From Stictocephala bisonia (lineage: Eukaryota; Arthropoda; Insecta; Hemiptera; Membracidae): a stretch of 64,000 nt of DNA. Shown piece by piece: positions 23,985-36,520 of this stretch. The position numbers and the translations under genes were made by a program. Each line of letters starts with the position of its first letter. The first letter of the stretch is position 1. Below the pieces are notes generated by a model. The model saw only the letters and a program-made list of their open reading frames with translations. It ran no database searches and was not told the origin of the DNA. The stretch lies in assembly GCA_035578905.1 (NCBI GenBank), contig JAQJVL010000004.1, forward strand, positions 1,652,082 through 1,716,081, read 5' to 3'.

Positions 23985-24765
23985 AGCACCCGCCCACCCA
24001 TACACATACAGAGATACTGACCAGTCCACCCACCCATACACGTACAGTGGTGGTATTGTCCCATCCACCCACCCATACATGTACAGTGGTACTGTCCCAT
24101 CCATCCACCCGTACACATACAGTGCTACTGATCAGTCCGCCCATCCATATACGTACAGTAATACTGACCAGTCCGCCCACCCATACACGTACCGTGGAAC
24201 TGATCCACCCGCCCACCCATACACGTAATGTGGAACTAATCCACCTGCCCATCCATACACATACAGAGGTACTGACCCACCCACTCACCCTACACACACG
24301 GTGGTACTGATCCACCCACCCACCCATACACGTACAGTGATACTGACTAGTCCGCCCACCCATAAACACACAGTGGTACTGACCCACCCATACACGTAAT
24401 GTAGTACTGATCCACCTGCCCACCCATACACATACAGTGGTACTGATCCACCCACCCATCCATACATGTACAGTGATATTGACCAGTCCGCCCACCCATA
24501 CACGTACCGTGGAACTGATCCACCCGCCCACCCATACACGTAATGTGGTACTGATCCACCTGCCCACCCATACACATACAGTGGTACTGATCCACCCGCC
24601 CATCCATACACGTACAGTGATATTGACCAGTCCGCCCACCCATACACGTACCGTGGAACTGATCCACCCGCCCACCCATACACGTAATGTGGTACTGATC
24701 CACCTGCCCACCCATACACATACAGTGGTACTGACCCACCCGCCCACCCATACACGTAATGTGGT
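23985..24765. repeat. ~30-bp GTAC-core minisatellite (CCCACCCATACACGTACAG type)
   Basis: About 26 copies of a ~30-bp unit, CGCCCACCCATACACGTACA plus GTGGTACTGA, with composite variants (ACTGACCAGTC, ACGTAATGTGG). A block of roughly 125 bp is repeated at 24480-24600 and 24605-24730. Several frames stay open on both strands for 120-260 codons; they are repeat artefacts. Confidence 0.94.
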
Positions 24766-25204
24766 ACTTAATAATTTACTAATTTGGGACTCCCTTTAAA
24801 TTTTTACTTAACTAATTACAGCCTCTTTGCCATAGTGGTCTGCTATATTTCAGTTTACCAATGACACTGTGACATTTGGAGAGAACCCTGTTTATTGTGC
24901 TATTAATTAACTAACGGCTCTTTCTAAGGGAGATTAATTATAAGTACATAAATACTAAATTGACGTAAGTATTGTTAGCGTATTTAGCCACCACACACAT
25001 AATATAATGAGTTGAGACACATAGCCAGTGACAACAGAACGGACAGTTATTTGTGTACTTTCGACTATTATAGGTGGACAGGAGTGGTACCCACTCAAGT
25101 CAGTTGTGTCATGAGAGTGTTTCATTATCACTTTATGGGTGGGTGTGAGGGCTATTATAATCTTATCGTTGATTATACATCAATGATCATTGATCATTGA
25201 TGTA
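24766..25204. other. Spacer between two oppositely oriented minisatellites
   Basis: Non-coding spacer. It ends in a near-palindrome (CATCAATGATCATTGATCAT around 25177-25204) immediately before the next array. Confidence 0.5.
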
Positions 25205-25720
25205 CCTGTATGCGTAGGTAAGAGGGTCATTATCACTGTACGTGTATGGATGGGTGTGAGGGTCATTATCACTGTACATGTATGGTTGGGTGTGAGGGTC
25301 TTTATCACTGTAAGTGTATGGAATGATGTGAGGGTTTATTATCACTGTACGTATATGGTTGGGTGTGAGGGTCATTATCACTGAACGCGTATTGGTGGTT
25401 GTGAGGGGCATTATCACTGTACATGTATGGGCGGGTGTGAAGGTCATTATCACTGTACGTGTATGTGTGGGTGTGAGTGTTATTATCACTGTACGTGTAT
25501 GTGTGGGTGTGAGGGTCATTATCACTGTACGTGTATGGGTGGGTGTGAGGGTCATTTTTACAGTAAGCGTATGTGCGGGTGTGAGGGTCATTATCACTGA
25601 ATGCGTTTTGTTGGGTGTGAGGGTCATTAACACTGTAAGCGTATGGGTGGGTGTGGGGTCATTATAAATTTAAGTGTATGGGTGAATGTGAGGGTTTCTG
25701 CTTGTATGGGTGGGTGGGTG
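25205..25720. repeat. 36-bp GTAC-core minisatellite, opposite orientation
   Basis: About 14 copies of a 36-bp unit, GTGTATGGGTGGGTGTGAGG plus GTCATTATCACTGTAC. The core (GTACGTGTATGGGTGGG) is the reverse complement of the core in the array at 23985-24765, so the two arrays face each other across a 440-bp spacer. Open frames on both strands (102 and 148 codons) follow from the unit length being divisible by three. Confidence 0.94.
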
Positions 25721-26848
25721 GAACCTTTTACAAGATACAGTACTTGAAGATTCTCTAGGTTAAGTGTTAGAGAGGGCTTCTTAGCCCTTACTTCAGCAGG
25801 TAAAATAAACCCGTTTATTAAACTCGATATGATTTGAGCTCTAGCTCAATTCATTTGATAAGTTTTCTTTAATTAGTGGAATTTTTCGTTTGGTTTTCAA
25901 TAACTACGTGAATGTATAATCACTATATCTGAACAGAATAAAAACCCTCGTAAATTACCAATACTATAAACTAACCGTTCAAAGATGATCTTACCTCAAG
26001 GTTGATTAAACGACCCATTTAGTAGCCTATATACAACAAAAAAAAGAGAAAGAAAATTTAAAAATAGTCCTAACATATTAAAAAGATATTGACAAATAAA
26101 TAGTTTCATTACAAAATTAAAAATATGTTTATAAAAAATACGACTGCATCAACCTAAGGGTTCAGAATATTCTAAATGGAATGCAAACTAATTACATCTT
26201 TGGAAGGATAGGACAATTAAATCTGTAAAAATACGCTGTTTACTGTATTTAAAAGTTTTTAGAATAAATTATTGTAATGAAAATAAAATCATACATAGGG
26301 GTTTCTTTGCACGATTTATGATTTCAGTCACCTTAAAATTTATTAGAACTGCATTTTGAGAAATGATAACTTAACCTTAGGGTTGAAGCTCCTTATATTT
26401 AACGAGGGTTTATTTAATAATTTTAAAATAACATTAGCTACTTTTAAAACTTGAAATTGCTTTATCGTTTCTAAGAACATTCTCTTTGAGATGGAATTTC
26501 TTTATAACTTATTTATAAAAAATAGTGAGAGTGCAATTATTTAACTATCTGAACAATTATTTCTTCTACAAATACGCACAAGGCACAGGCTTCTAAACTA
26601 AATTATTACTAATGTTGTGGCTGATAATATGACGTAATATGACAAAAAATAGTTGAAAAATACGAGTCATTACAAGATTTGTTAGGTTTCGAATTTCCTC
26701 TTTAGGGATTTCCAGAGTAAATACACGTTGTACATTGGTATTCCAATGTGTCTATAATAAGTCTTCATATCCCATAGTTGGTGCATATTTTGAAATTATA
26801 ATACCGACAAGCTTTTTTGTAACATCTTGATTAAATTGGATCTTTTTA
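25721..26848. other. AT-rich stretch, nothing recognised
   Basis: No gene, no clear repeat. Confidence 0.5.
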
Positions 26849-27460
26849 GGTGGTGCAATCGGTTTTCAGTGAGTTGATTATTTTCCAATTTTATAATCAA
26901 AATTAGTTAATGTACCTTCCCTTGAGATAGAAAAAATACAAAAACATAAATGTTAACCACTACATTAGAACTTGTGGCCTTATGAAGTGGTGAATTCAGC
27001 TGATTTTAAATCAAGCCTAAGACTAAACCGTTCAAAGCACAAGTTAAGTTTTTAGTGTAAAATATACTGTTTATACTGCACATAACTGAAAAGATTTAGA
27101 TGTTCCCATTTATAAAAAATTTAAAAATATTTATAATTCTAAAGGTTAGGCCTAATAAAAGGTAATTTTTTACCTTTAAAAATATAAATATTTTTACATT
27201 TGTTAAAAATTAAAAACATCTTAATCTCTTCAGTTATGTGTAAAAAACGTAGTTATAACAATTTTATTTGGATTTTGAACGGTTTTGTCTTATAGTTGAT
27301 TTAAAACCAGCTAAATTCACCACTTCATAAGGCCACAAGTTTTAATTTAGTAGTTAAAAAATTTCGTCAAAATCTTTTCTGTCTCAAGAGAAGGTACATT
27401 AACTAATTTTGACTATACAATTGGGAAACAATTAATTCACCGAAAGCCGATTGCACCACC
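26849..27460. mobile_element. 612-bp foldback MITE, PIF/Harbinger-like
   Basis: Terminal inverted repeats GGTGGTGCAATCGG and CCGATTGCACCACC are flanked on both sides by TTA (26846-26848 and 27461-27463), the 3-bp TWA-type duplication known for PIF/Harbinger. The arms extend nearly to the centre (about 300 bp each, sharing TTGTGGCCTTATGAAGTGGT), so a single strand would fold into a long hairpin. Non-coding. Confidence 0.88.
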
Positions 27461-27931
27461 TTAATATTACCACAATTTAAAAATATAAAAACAACTAACA
27501 ATTTATTTTAGTTTATATAAATTAAGTGCCACACACAAACATTACGTAACCTATTATTTCAAGATTGCTTACAAAGAGATAACTGACAAAAACGCTTGTC
27601 ATCGTCGGACTGAAGGGAAGCCTAAATGACAATGAACGGGAACATTTTGTTTTTAAACGGCAAACTGAACAAAGTGAAGCCACTGTCGGTAATCTGGTGT
27701 AATTAATAAAACAAATTACCGTACATGTTTACACCGGGGCAAAAAGAACGTTAGACAGGAATACGGAATGTATTTGAACGTGAGTATTCAACATTGTGTT
27801 TTAACGTGGATAACAATTAATTATCATTTAAATTATTCAACAGGGCGTCACATAGTGTTCCTGGCATACCAACCTCAACAATCAACAGAGGGCATTTTTG
27901 TTTACCACTTGGTCAGCAAACGATTGTATTA

Positions 27932-27933
<2 letters not shown>
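27461..27933. other. Non-coding stretch before the TTCC satellite
   Basis: No gene recognised. The 64-codon frame at 27768-27962 ends inside the T tract and is unlikely to be real. Confidence 0.4.
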
Positions 27934-27964
<31 letters not shown>

Positions 27965-28560
27965 GTCAATATTCACTGATGTGCCCAGTGGAAATATTAA
28001 ACCATTCCATTTATTTAAATACCGTTTCACTCCGTTCCTTTGTATTCCTTTCCGTTCCATTGGATTCTACTATTCCATTTACGTTCCGTTACATTGCATT
28101 CTATTCCGTTTCCGTTCCATTCCATTGCATTTTATTCCGTTTCCATTCCGTTCCATTGCATTATATTTTTTGTGTGTCAATATTCACTTATGTGCCCAGT
28201 GGAAATATTAAACCATTCCATTTATTTAAATACCGTTTCACTCCGTTCCTTTGTATTCCTTTCCGTTCCATTGCGTTCCATTGGATTCTACTATTCCATT
28301 TACGTTCCGTTACACTGCATTCTATTCCGTTTCCGTTCCATTCCATTGCATTTTATTCCATTTCCATTACGTTCCATTGCATTCTATTCCGCTTCTGTTC
28401 CGTTCCATTGCATTATATTCCATTCCACTCAGTTTCATTGCATTTTATTCGGTTTCCGTTCCGTTCCATTGCATTCTATTCCATTCCGCTCAGTTCCAAA
28501 GCATTCTATTCCGTTCCCGTTCCGTTCCATTCCATTATACTCTGTTGTATTTTACCTTTA
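27934..28560. repeat. T(27) tract and TTCCG/TTCCA satellite next to an exon
   Basis: A 27-base T run (27934-27960) is followed by pyrimidine-rich pentamer-based repeats (TTCCGTTCCATTGCATTCTA). A block of ~210 bp starting TGTCAATATTCACT is repeated once (about 27964 and 28175). All three frames stay open for long distances (for example 27898-28569), giving phenylalanine/serine/proline-rich frames that are artefacts. The array ends within ~15 bp of the 28.6-kb exon, so it supplies that exon's pyrimidine-rich upstream region. Confidence 0.92.
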
Positions 28561-28585
28561 CAACAATAAGACAGGGCTGAACGAA

Positions 28586-28697
28586 ATGCCGGACCTTGAT
28601 TACTCAGCCAACGTTGATGTTCCCGTACTGTTGCAGGCCAGTCCGTCCATGGACGAGGATGTGCGGGAACTCCACAGCCTTCGTCCGTTGACTGACA
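28586..28697 (+). CDS. Coding exon A of an unrecognised gene (37 codons plus one base)
   Basis: Reads MPDLDYSANVDV and continues to SLRPLTD, ending in phase 1 at a strong donor (ACA then GTAAGTAC from 28698). Joining to the 39901 exon gives an ATA codon across the junction, so the frame is kept. The ATG at 28586 has G at -3 and could be the start, but the frame is open upstream (TGLNE). The exon may therefore begin at 28571 (acceptor AAG) or 28575 (acceptor CAG) and continue an upstream exon. Codon composition is more balanced than in flanking DNA. I do not recognise the protein; the segment is acidic and looks disordered. Confidence 0.7.
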
Positions 28698-30303
28698 GTA
28701 AGTACAGAAATATTTACCTAATATGTATGCGTATATAGAACATAGTTCCAAGCTAAAATATATCTTCTCAGTAAAATTAACACTCATAATACTTTGCTCA
28801 TTAATAACATAAATAAATAATTAATAACAAAATAAAATAAACACATCCTCTTTTTATTCTACCCTATACTCGTACTTATTAGCTTAAAATGGCGGTGTTA
28901 AATGACATATCACATAACTCCCTTCCCATTTAAAATGTTGAAGTTGACTCCTAGATCTTGGACCTAAGTGATCCCTAATAACATGGAAACACTCTAAAAT
29001 TTAATGTAGTTTGGGTTAGTATTAATTTAATGGCACATTAAAAAGCAAATCTTTTATAAACTGTGGAATCTAGTTAAGAGGTAACTCATTTAAAATTCAC
29101 CTTGTATATTCGTTTACGTGGCAAGAAAAATAATTTGTTGAGAGATTGAACAAAGTATGTCGAGAGCAACATGGAGAGAGAGAAAAAACCTCATGTTGGG
29201 CAGGTCGTACCAGAAACAAAAATGTTAAAATATCGTTGTTTTTTTAATGAGGTCCTTGTTGTACGTTGTTACGCGCTGGAGACACGGCAGTAATGAGCTC
29301 TGTTAGAGATGGAACCCGAGGCCGCCGGAGGCGAGCAAGGCGTGGACATTATTGCTCTACCGAGGAGACGCTTACAATTTGCCCATTTGGATCTACATTT
29401 CCAGTTTTTATTCTTTTCGCGATATACAGACATGTTTTAAATGTCAAAGTATCTCGACATTTTGTTTTTAAGTTGTTGGTTTGTTATACATTTGTATGTT
29501 ATATTATTTTAAACAGTTTTTTAACAGTCTTTTAGTTATATCATATTACGTTTTAATATATATATTGTTTACTAAAATGCAGAGGAATTAACATCAATTC
29601 ATTTACTCATATTGACTTAGCTTGTCAAAATATATCCACAGAAATATTCGGTTTTTACAAACATACGAGATGGTGTCTGTCCGTAACATCGGATGATTTA
29701 CATAATATACAATTTGGACTTTCATGGATTCCAAAAGATAACGATATTTTGCAAGGAAATCATTTCCTGTTTTTAGACGAAAAGGAGCAACAACATTTCT
29801 TCTTTTAAAATCGTTCAAATTTCTCAATTAAAATGTTTAAAAAAATTAAAATTATTTTAATTTCATTTTGTAACTTAATTTTGAATTAAGTTTTTTAAAG
29901 CTATATTTAATTTTGTTTTTTACTTGATAGAAAGCATTTGTTGACAGTTGATGTACATTACAAAAATCTGAAACGTCACTCAATACGGTTCAGTGATTCA
30001 AGCAAACAGGCTTAGTAACTCAGCTACTGGTGCGATAAGTTCTGTTCTTCAGTTGTATCCGGTTCAGCTGCTGTCTAGAAGATGTAACTGAGAGTCAGGT
30101 CCGTCATTTAAAGTAAAATCAGACCAATACTACGTGGTTCGGATTCCAAGTAAAGCTGTTAGTGCAACAGATGCCATGAATGTTGGGCTATCAATAAATG
30201 GCCTTTGCTATGGAACATTCTACCTTAGTGGATAAGAGAGACTAAAGTCATTCCTCTACTCTCATTACACCTCCCCCCCTCCCCCCATTATCCAACTACA
30301 TCC

Positions 30304-30332
30304 CCTAACCTAACCTAACCTAACCTAACCTA
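30304..30332. repeat. Short interstitial telomere-like repeat (CCTAA)n
   Basis: Five complete CCTAA pentamers plus a partial one, matching the canonical insect/arthropod telomere repeat TTAGG on the minus strand. A shorter run occurs at 39105-39120. It is too short to be a telomere and is best read as an interstitial remnant or chance expansion. Confidence 0.8.
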
Positions 30333-30765
30333 TGAATGGATAAAGTGCGAAGGGTTAATATTGTGCTAATTGACGTTGACGAGGGTTGACGTGACGACGC
30401 ATGGGGCGCGATTTTCACAGGGCGCGATTTACAGGTTACCCATTTGGAGGGTCGGCGTCTGATCAATAAAGAAATAGTACAACATTTTACTACTAGAAGA
30501 TACATACAGGATGCTGTAAATCATGTTCCCGAACGCTAGGATAAAATTAACAAAAAATTACCTCTAGCCACAGTTTCTAAAATGCTTTGTTTTCTGTCTG
30601 TATGTCTGTGTTTAAAAAAAAAAAATATTGAACTACGAAGCATTGAACATTGAAATGCTCAAATTTTGAGTACAGTTTTACAATAATTAGGGATTTTAGT
30701 AAGTTAAATTACACATAAAAATTTTTAACATTTTCAACATGGTGGACCTTTAAATACTGTCCAAA

Positions 30766-30850
30766 TAATAATAAATCCTTTATTACATAGACAATATCAT
30801 AAACATTAGTATCGCAAACGTCAGTATTAAAATAATTCAAATAAAATGTT
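30766..30850 (-). mobile_element. Possible LINE 3' tail remnant
   Basis: AATAATAATAAATCCTTTAT on the plus strand is the reverse complement of a typical LINE 3' end (AATAAAGG-like sequence followed by ATT repeats), and resembles the end of the LINE at 63057. The body is too short to identify. Confidence 0.35.
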
Positions 30851-30964
30851 ATACTTTAATTAAATCTATTCAAAATTATCGTTTTTATCGTTAAACGTTC
30901 AAAATTATCAAAATTATCTATTCAAAATTATCAAAAGTATCGGGAAACGGTTTACGATTTCCAC

Positions 30965-31065
30965 AGCAGCACACTGACAGGCACGCAGCACACTGACGGG
31001 GGCACGCAGCACACTGACGGGCACGCAGCACACTGACGGGAACGCAGCACACTGACAGTCACGCA
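30965..31065. repeat. ~20-bp minisatellite, five copies
   Basis: Five copies of GCACGCAGCACACTGACGGG with 18-21-bp spacing. Confidence 0.92.
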
Positions 31066-31774
31066 GCCTACCTTTACTATGGTTAGAAATAACACACACT
31101 AAATTGGAACATTATAACGGTAGCTGTTCTCAATTTTTAAATTTGTTTTAATTTGAAAAAAACTTGTGCAAAACAGTAACACTTAAGACAGATGTATCAA
31201 AGGACATTTTGTTAATCACGCACTTTCTAGAAAATACTATTTCTTGTCGTAAAAAAAGGGGAAATATGGTAAAATATATCTCTTGAGGAGGTTAATATCT
31301 TGCCGATACAGTAATCGAAAAACTATTTTTCATTTGCAAACATTTCAAATTAAAAAAATCGGTATTTTTCAACAATTAATTTCATATTACATGTTTTTAT
31401 GCTGAACACAAATATATAATTGGTTTTTTAATCAAATTAATTGTGCGGCCTCGAAAATACACTTTTTACTTACTTAATCAAACATAACCTAACTTATCCA
31501 AATTGTCTATTTACTCAACAAACAGACCGTCCTTCCAGCTGAAATATATGCGAATTGTTTTTTTGTGGTTAGTCAGATTCTATTATCATTGAGCATATGG
31601 TCATCATAAACATCCTAAAGTCTGGGAATATAGCTCAGGGTCACCATATATATTACGTTCATTTTGGCAAACCACGTTTAGTATCCTGAGGTCAGAGCGG
31701 TTCACAAAGGAACTGATTCCAAATTCATTTCTCAATTAGCATATTATGTGTAGGTCAGATTTCAACGGCCACCA

Positions 31775-31840
31775 TTGTAACTATGGCAACCAACCAATCA
31801 TAACCTTCCCAGCTGTCACCTATAAATAAACCTGTGTAAC
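31775..31840 (+). promoter_or_regulatory. Promoter-like CCAAT and TATA motifs, possible LTR remnant
   Basis: CAACCAACCAATCATAACC is followed about 40 bases later by CACCTATAAATAAACC, the order and spacing of a CCAAT/TATA promoter. About 150 bp downstream comes TTCAGATTTTGGGACC and a C run, which could mark the end of a solo LTR followed by a primer-binding-like site, but no matching second LTR or polyprotein is seen. It lies inside the intron and no first exon is evident. Confidence 0.3.
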
Positions 31841-33060
31841 ACCTGCTACATGCCTCTCTCAATCTCCCTGACCTCATGATGGTAAACCATCCTTAGTTAT
31901 AACACTATTCTCTACTTATATTTCACTTGGGTTGTGTGAAGTTTTATTACTTTGAAATAATTCAGATTTTGGGACCCCCCCCCCCCTCGGCTGGAGTGAT
32001 CATCAATTCTGCTGACTTCCGGTTTAGTTTTCGGACAGTACGTTTCTTTCCAACGTAAGACCAATGTCAAACGAAATCATAGCTCCTCTGACAGTCCTTT
32101 AAAACATCTGTTCCTAAGCAGATGTTAACAATTTTAATTTTTCCAAATTCTTGAAGAAATTAATAACGTAGTTGCCATTAAAATTATTTTGAAATTATAA
32201 ACATTTTTTAAGTACGAATATCACAAACACAAGACAAATGAAAATACGGTAATAAATAAAAATGCCTCATTTCAACACCTTCAAAATGTTAATTAAAACA
32301 GAATTCTTCGGAAAAACTCAAAACAAAGGTTTTTATAGTCTTGTCTGTTTGAAAATTGTCTTACAGAGAATATAATCCAGGGTGACTAACCTATCCCACT
32401 CCCACCCCTTTAAGCAATTTCTCATAGGTGTAAGGAGTTGTCGCACTCCTCACTCGAGCTCCACAGGAAAGTATGATAAAAATTAGTCATTATCAGTATT
32501 TGAGAAGAATTTCGTTGATTAGGGCATATTTCATAAGGAAACTCCATTTCATAGTTTGAACAGTTTTTAACATAGTAAGCTTTTATAATAAAATAAGTTT
32601 CTATTTTTACTGTTTCAATTAAATTATTTCCAGCATGTTGCCAATTTATTACAATTTATCATGTGCGTTAGCTCTGAAAATTACTTTTTCTGTGCAATAA
32701 CATGTAATCACATGGTATTAGTCCTAGCAGTTCTCTGACGGGATGAGAGGGTTGAAAAGCACTTTTTATTGAACGTCTGTAACTCGCTATCCTATAGTGA
32801 AAATTTATTTGAGCCTAGAACGTATTGTTGATAAATTACTACTAGAATCTTTCCAAGCAGACAGGATATGAAGACTGATTTGACAATGAGTTCAGTCAGG
32901 CAGAATGTTGATGTCATAAATTTGAAAATATTATACATAAATGGAATGTAACATAATAGTTTTTGAATTGATTTGAATTTTAAACTCCTATATTTAACCA
33001 TGAGATTCAAAAGTCGGAAATTTAGTTCAACAATAACAATTTACAATTACAGTAGACCCT

Positions 33061-33177
33061 ACAAGTAAACGTTACACAACACAAATTTATTACAATATAA
33101 GCACAAAATGCACAAATATATTACAATACAAGTACAAAAAGCACAAATATTATAGTGATCGATTTCGGTGAACCACG
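33061..33177. mobile_element. Partial copy of the 7.9-kb foldback MITE
   Basis: ACAAGTAAACGTTACACAAC followed by ATTACAATATAAGCACAAAATGC is the reverse complement of 8060-7950, including the spacer with alternating TATTTGTGCATTTTGT motifs. The second arm is missing. Confidence 0.7.
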
Positions 33178-35059
33178 CACACCTTCCTCAGACCAGAGGG
33201 ATTCACAAAAGAATCAACACTGTCTGAGGAACAGTGTTCAAATAAATTGTAAAGAATGCTATTAAATTACAACTATACTACACAATAACTTAAATTTAAT
33301 TGTTAAAATTCTTTGAACGAAGGTAGTGTACATCTAACGGGTACTTTTGGGAGGATTGCTGTAGTTGGAATATAGGCCTACACTGTGTCATAAGGGGGAG
33401 TTGTGTTCCACGAGACTCGTTTAAAAACACCTGTGTTACCAAGTTATTCAGTGCTGTCCCACCTTAAAATGATGTATAATTGAACATGTGACTTTAATTA
33501 GTGTAAAACAGTATTGTTAGTAAAAGAATATCATGGCCAATCGGAGTAGTCGGCCATTTTGGTTATGTTCCCCTTAAAACCAAATCTGAACGGATAAGCC
33601 TATGCTGTACCACTTTTTCTCGACAGAAATATTTTTTATTGTTATGTATTATGATGGAAAACATTGATTGGTCTGTGTGTTTTTATTTTAATGTTTGCGA
33701 TGCACGTGCTTAAAATTGCTCTAAAATATAAAAAATTTTAAATGAAACCACTAGAAACTTTGTAGACCCCAAAAAACCAAACATTTATAATTTACACAAC
33801 AAAATATAAAAAATTTAATTGGCTAATGACCATACGCATAAAGGACTACCAGTACAATACTTTTGCTTCCTTTGGGAAATTTTTAACTTGATGTTATGAA
33901 AAATAGATTCATGCTGGTTGAAAATATGGCCGGAAGTCAACAAATTCTGTTATCCCTTCAGTGATCCACTCCCCCAAACATAACTCAAAATATCAGGACC
34001 TACTGGAGTTATATTGGGAAAATGTATTCATTAATAAAAAAAAAAAAATAAATAAAAAAAACAATCATTTGACAGTTTTGCCTTATAAAATTTAGTAACA
34101 TACAAATTTTGTAAAACTACAAATTTGATCTTTGAATTGAGTACAGTTCAAGAATAATTAATACATTCTCCATAAAACATAGATTAAACAAAATATGCAA
34201 ACTTTTAATCAACTTACCAGTCTCATCACACACAAACATCACGTGCAACAGACAGACAGACACGCTCAGACAATTTGCAGTTCTTATTTGCTGAAACCAA
34301 TTAAGTCTAAGACGGAGTAACAAGTGACAAAGGTTTCATTGTATTTTGCAACGTTGTCATATTTTTATAGATCTCAGATGAATAAAAATTTAATGAGAAC
34401 GTTGGGAATTAAAAGAGAACTTTGTTAGTATAATTCATTTTAATTGTGCCATTTATTTTATCAATTATAATTTAAATTTTATCAAATGTTTGCACAACTA
34501 ATTTTTGGAGTTGGACTAAATATACAAAATGAAACTTTATATAAATTATATATAATATACAAGTTTACTGTTATATTGAATATACAAGTTCATATACTAG
34601 TTATAAATACCTTATATATTAATTATTTATACATAAAACGAAGGTAAATTACAAGCTGTAAAGCATAACAAATCTAATAAAAATTTTCAAAAAAACAATA
34701 TTTGTAATCAATTTATTCTAAGTATTTTTGTTAAATACCAGAAAGAAATATCAAACTTGATAATTAATTTGATTTAAACATAAAGTTAAATTATATATAT
34801 ATTACTTTATATTTTATATTATAAGCAATGTATGTATATTTATCAAATAATCTAGCAATAAACATAAACCTTGTAGGCCTACCTCATCTTTAAATGTTCT
34901 TAAGAAAGTTGAAATCCCTCCTAAGACATCAAATAAACTAGGTATATTTGATAAATATAACGAAATTATTTTGTTATTTATTAAATAATAAAATAAAATA
35001 AATTATATTAACAAACTAAAATGAGATAAAACAAAATTAATATATATTTGTTAAACCGT

Positions 35060-36520
35060 CTGATAGTTTGATATGAAAAGTGCCATGGAGATTGTTGATA
35101 AGTTCAATTGATATTGTTGATAAGTTGCATGGATATTGTTGATAAGTTCTATGGATATTGTTGAAAAGTGCTATGTAGATTATTGATAAATGTCATGGAG
35201 AGTGTTGGTAAGTGTCATAAGAATTGTTGATAAGTGCAATGGAAATTATAGGTAATCGTCATAGAGATTGCTGATAACTGCCATAGAGATCGTTGAAAAG
35301 GGTCATGGGCATAGTTGGTAAGTTCAAGGAAATTGTAGATAAGTGCCATGGTTATTATGGGCAATCGTAATAGAAATGTGTATTGACTGCCATAGATATT
35401 GTTTATGAGCGTCATGGAGATTGTTGATAAGTGCCATGGAGATTGTTGATAATGGTCATAGGAATTGTTGGTAAGTTTATGGAATTTCTTGATGTCATAG
35501 AAATTATAGGTTATCGTCAAAGAGATTGTTGATAACTGCCATGGAGATTTTTTAAAAAGGCCATGGGCATAGTTGGTAAGTTTATGGAAATTGTTGATAA
35601 GTGTCATGGAGATTTTAGATAAATGCCTTTGATATTATGGGTAATCGCAATAGAAATGTTTAATGACTGCCATGAAGATTGTTGATGACGGTCATAGAGA
35701 TTGTTGATAAGTGACATGGAGTTGTTGATAATGGTCAGGGGACTTGTTGTAAGTTCATGGAAATGGTTGATAAGTGTCATGTAAATGTAAGGTAATCATC
35801 ATAGAGATTGTTGATAAATGACATGGAGATTGTTGGTAGGTATGCTATTATTGACAAATATCATGGAGATTGTTGATAAATGTCATTGAGATTGTTGACA
35901 GGCGTGAGATTGTTGACAAGTGTCACGGAGATTTATTGATAGGCATGAGATTGTTGATAAGTGTCATGGATATTGTTGATAAATGATATTGCGATTGTTG
36001 ATAGGCGTGAGATTGTTGACAAGTGTCATGGAGATTATTGATAGGCATGAGATTGTTGACAAGTGTCATGGAGATTGTTGATAGGCATGAGATCGTTGAC
36101 ATGTGTCATGGAGATTGTTGACAAGTACCACGGAGATTGTTGATAGGCATGAGATTGTTGACAAGTGTCATTGAGATTGTAGATACGTGACATTGAAATT
36201 GTTGATAGGCATGATATTGTTGACGTGTTATGAAGATTGTTGATAGGCATGATATTATTGACGAGTGTCTTAATGATGGTTGATATGCATGAGATTGTTG
36301 ATAACTGTCATGCAAATGTTTGATAAATGGCATTGAGATTGTTGATAGGTATGAGATTGTTGACAAGTGTCATGGAGATTGTTGATAAATGACATTAAGA
36401 TTGTTGATAGGCATGATATTGTTGACAAGTGTCATGGAGATTGTTGACTAGTGTTATGGAGATTGTTGTCAAGTGTTATGGAGATTGTTGACAGGTGTCA
36501 TGGAGATTGTTGTCAATAAA
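35060..36520. repeat. Degenerate 18-22-bp tandem repeat (1.45 kb)
   Basis: Dozens of copies of GTCATGGAGATTGTTGATAA with many substitutions. From about 35,850 onward a composite form alternates GATAGGCATGAGATTGTTGA and CAAGTGTCATGGAGATTGTT. Minus-strand frames (for example 35215-35607) read as STISMT-type repeats and are artefacts. Confidence 0.9.

Noticed and set aside
23959..25667. Long frames on both strands over the 24-25.7-kb minisatellites
   Set aside because: Unit lengths divisible by three or free of stops give open frames in several registers at once; no protein family matches.
27898..28738. Frames of 109-232 codons rich in FHSIPFRSIAFY-like repeats
   Set aside because: Open in all three frames because the TTCCG/TTCCA satellite lacks stop triplets. 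Only the part after 28571 is coding-like.
35215..36366. Minus-strand frames of 71-130 codons
   Set aside because: They follow the degenerate GATTGTTGATAA repeat; residues are repetitive STIS/NNLH motifs without a domain.
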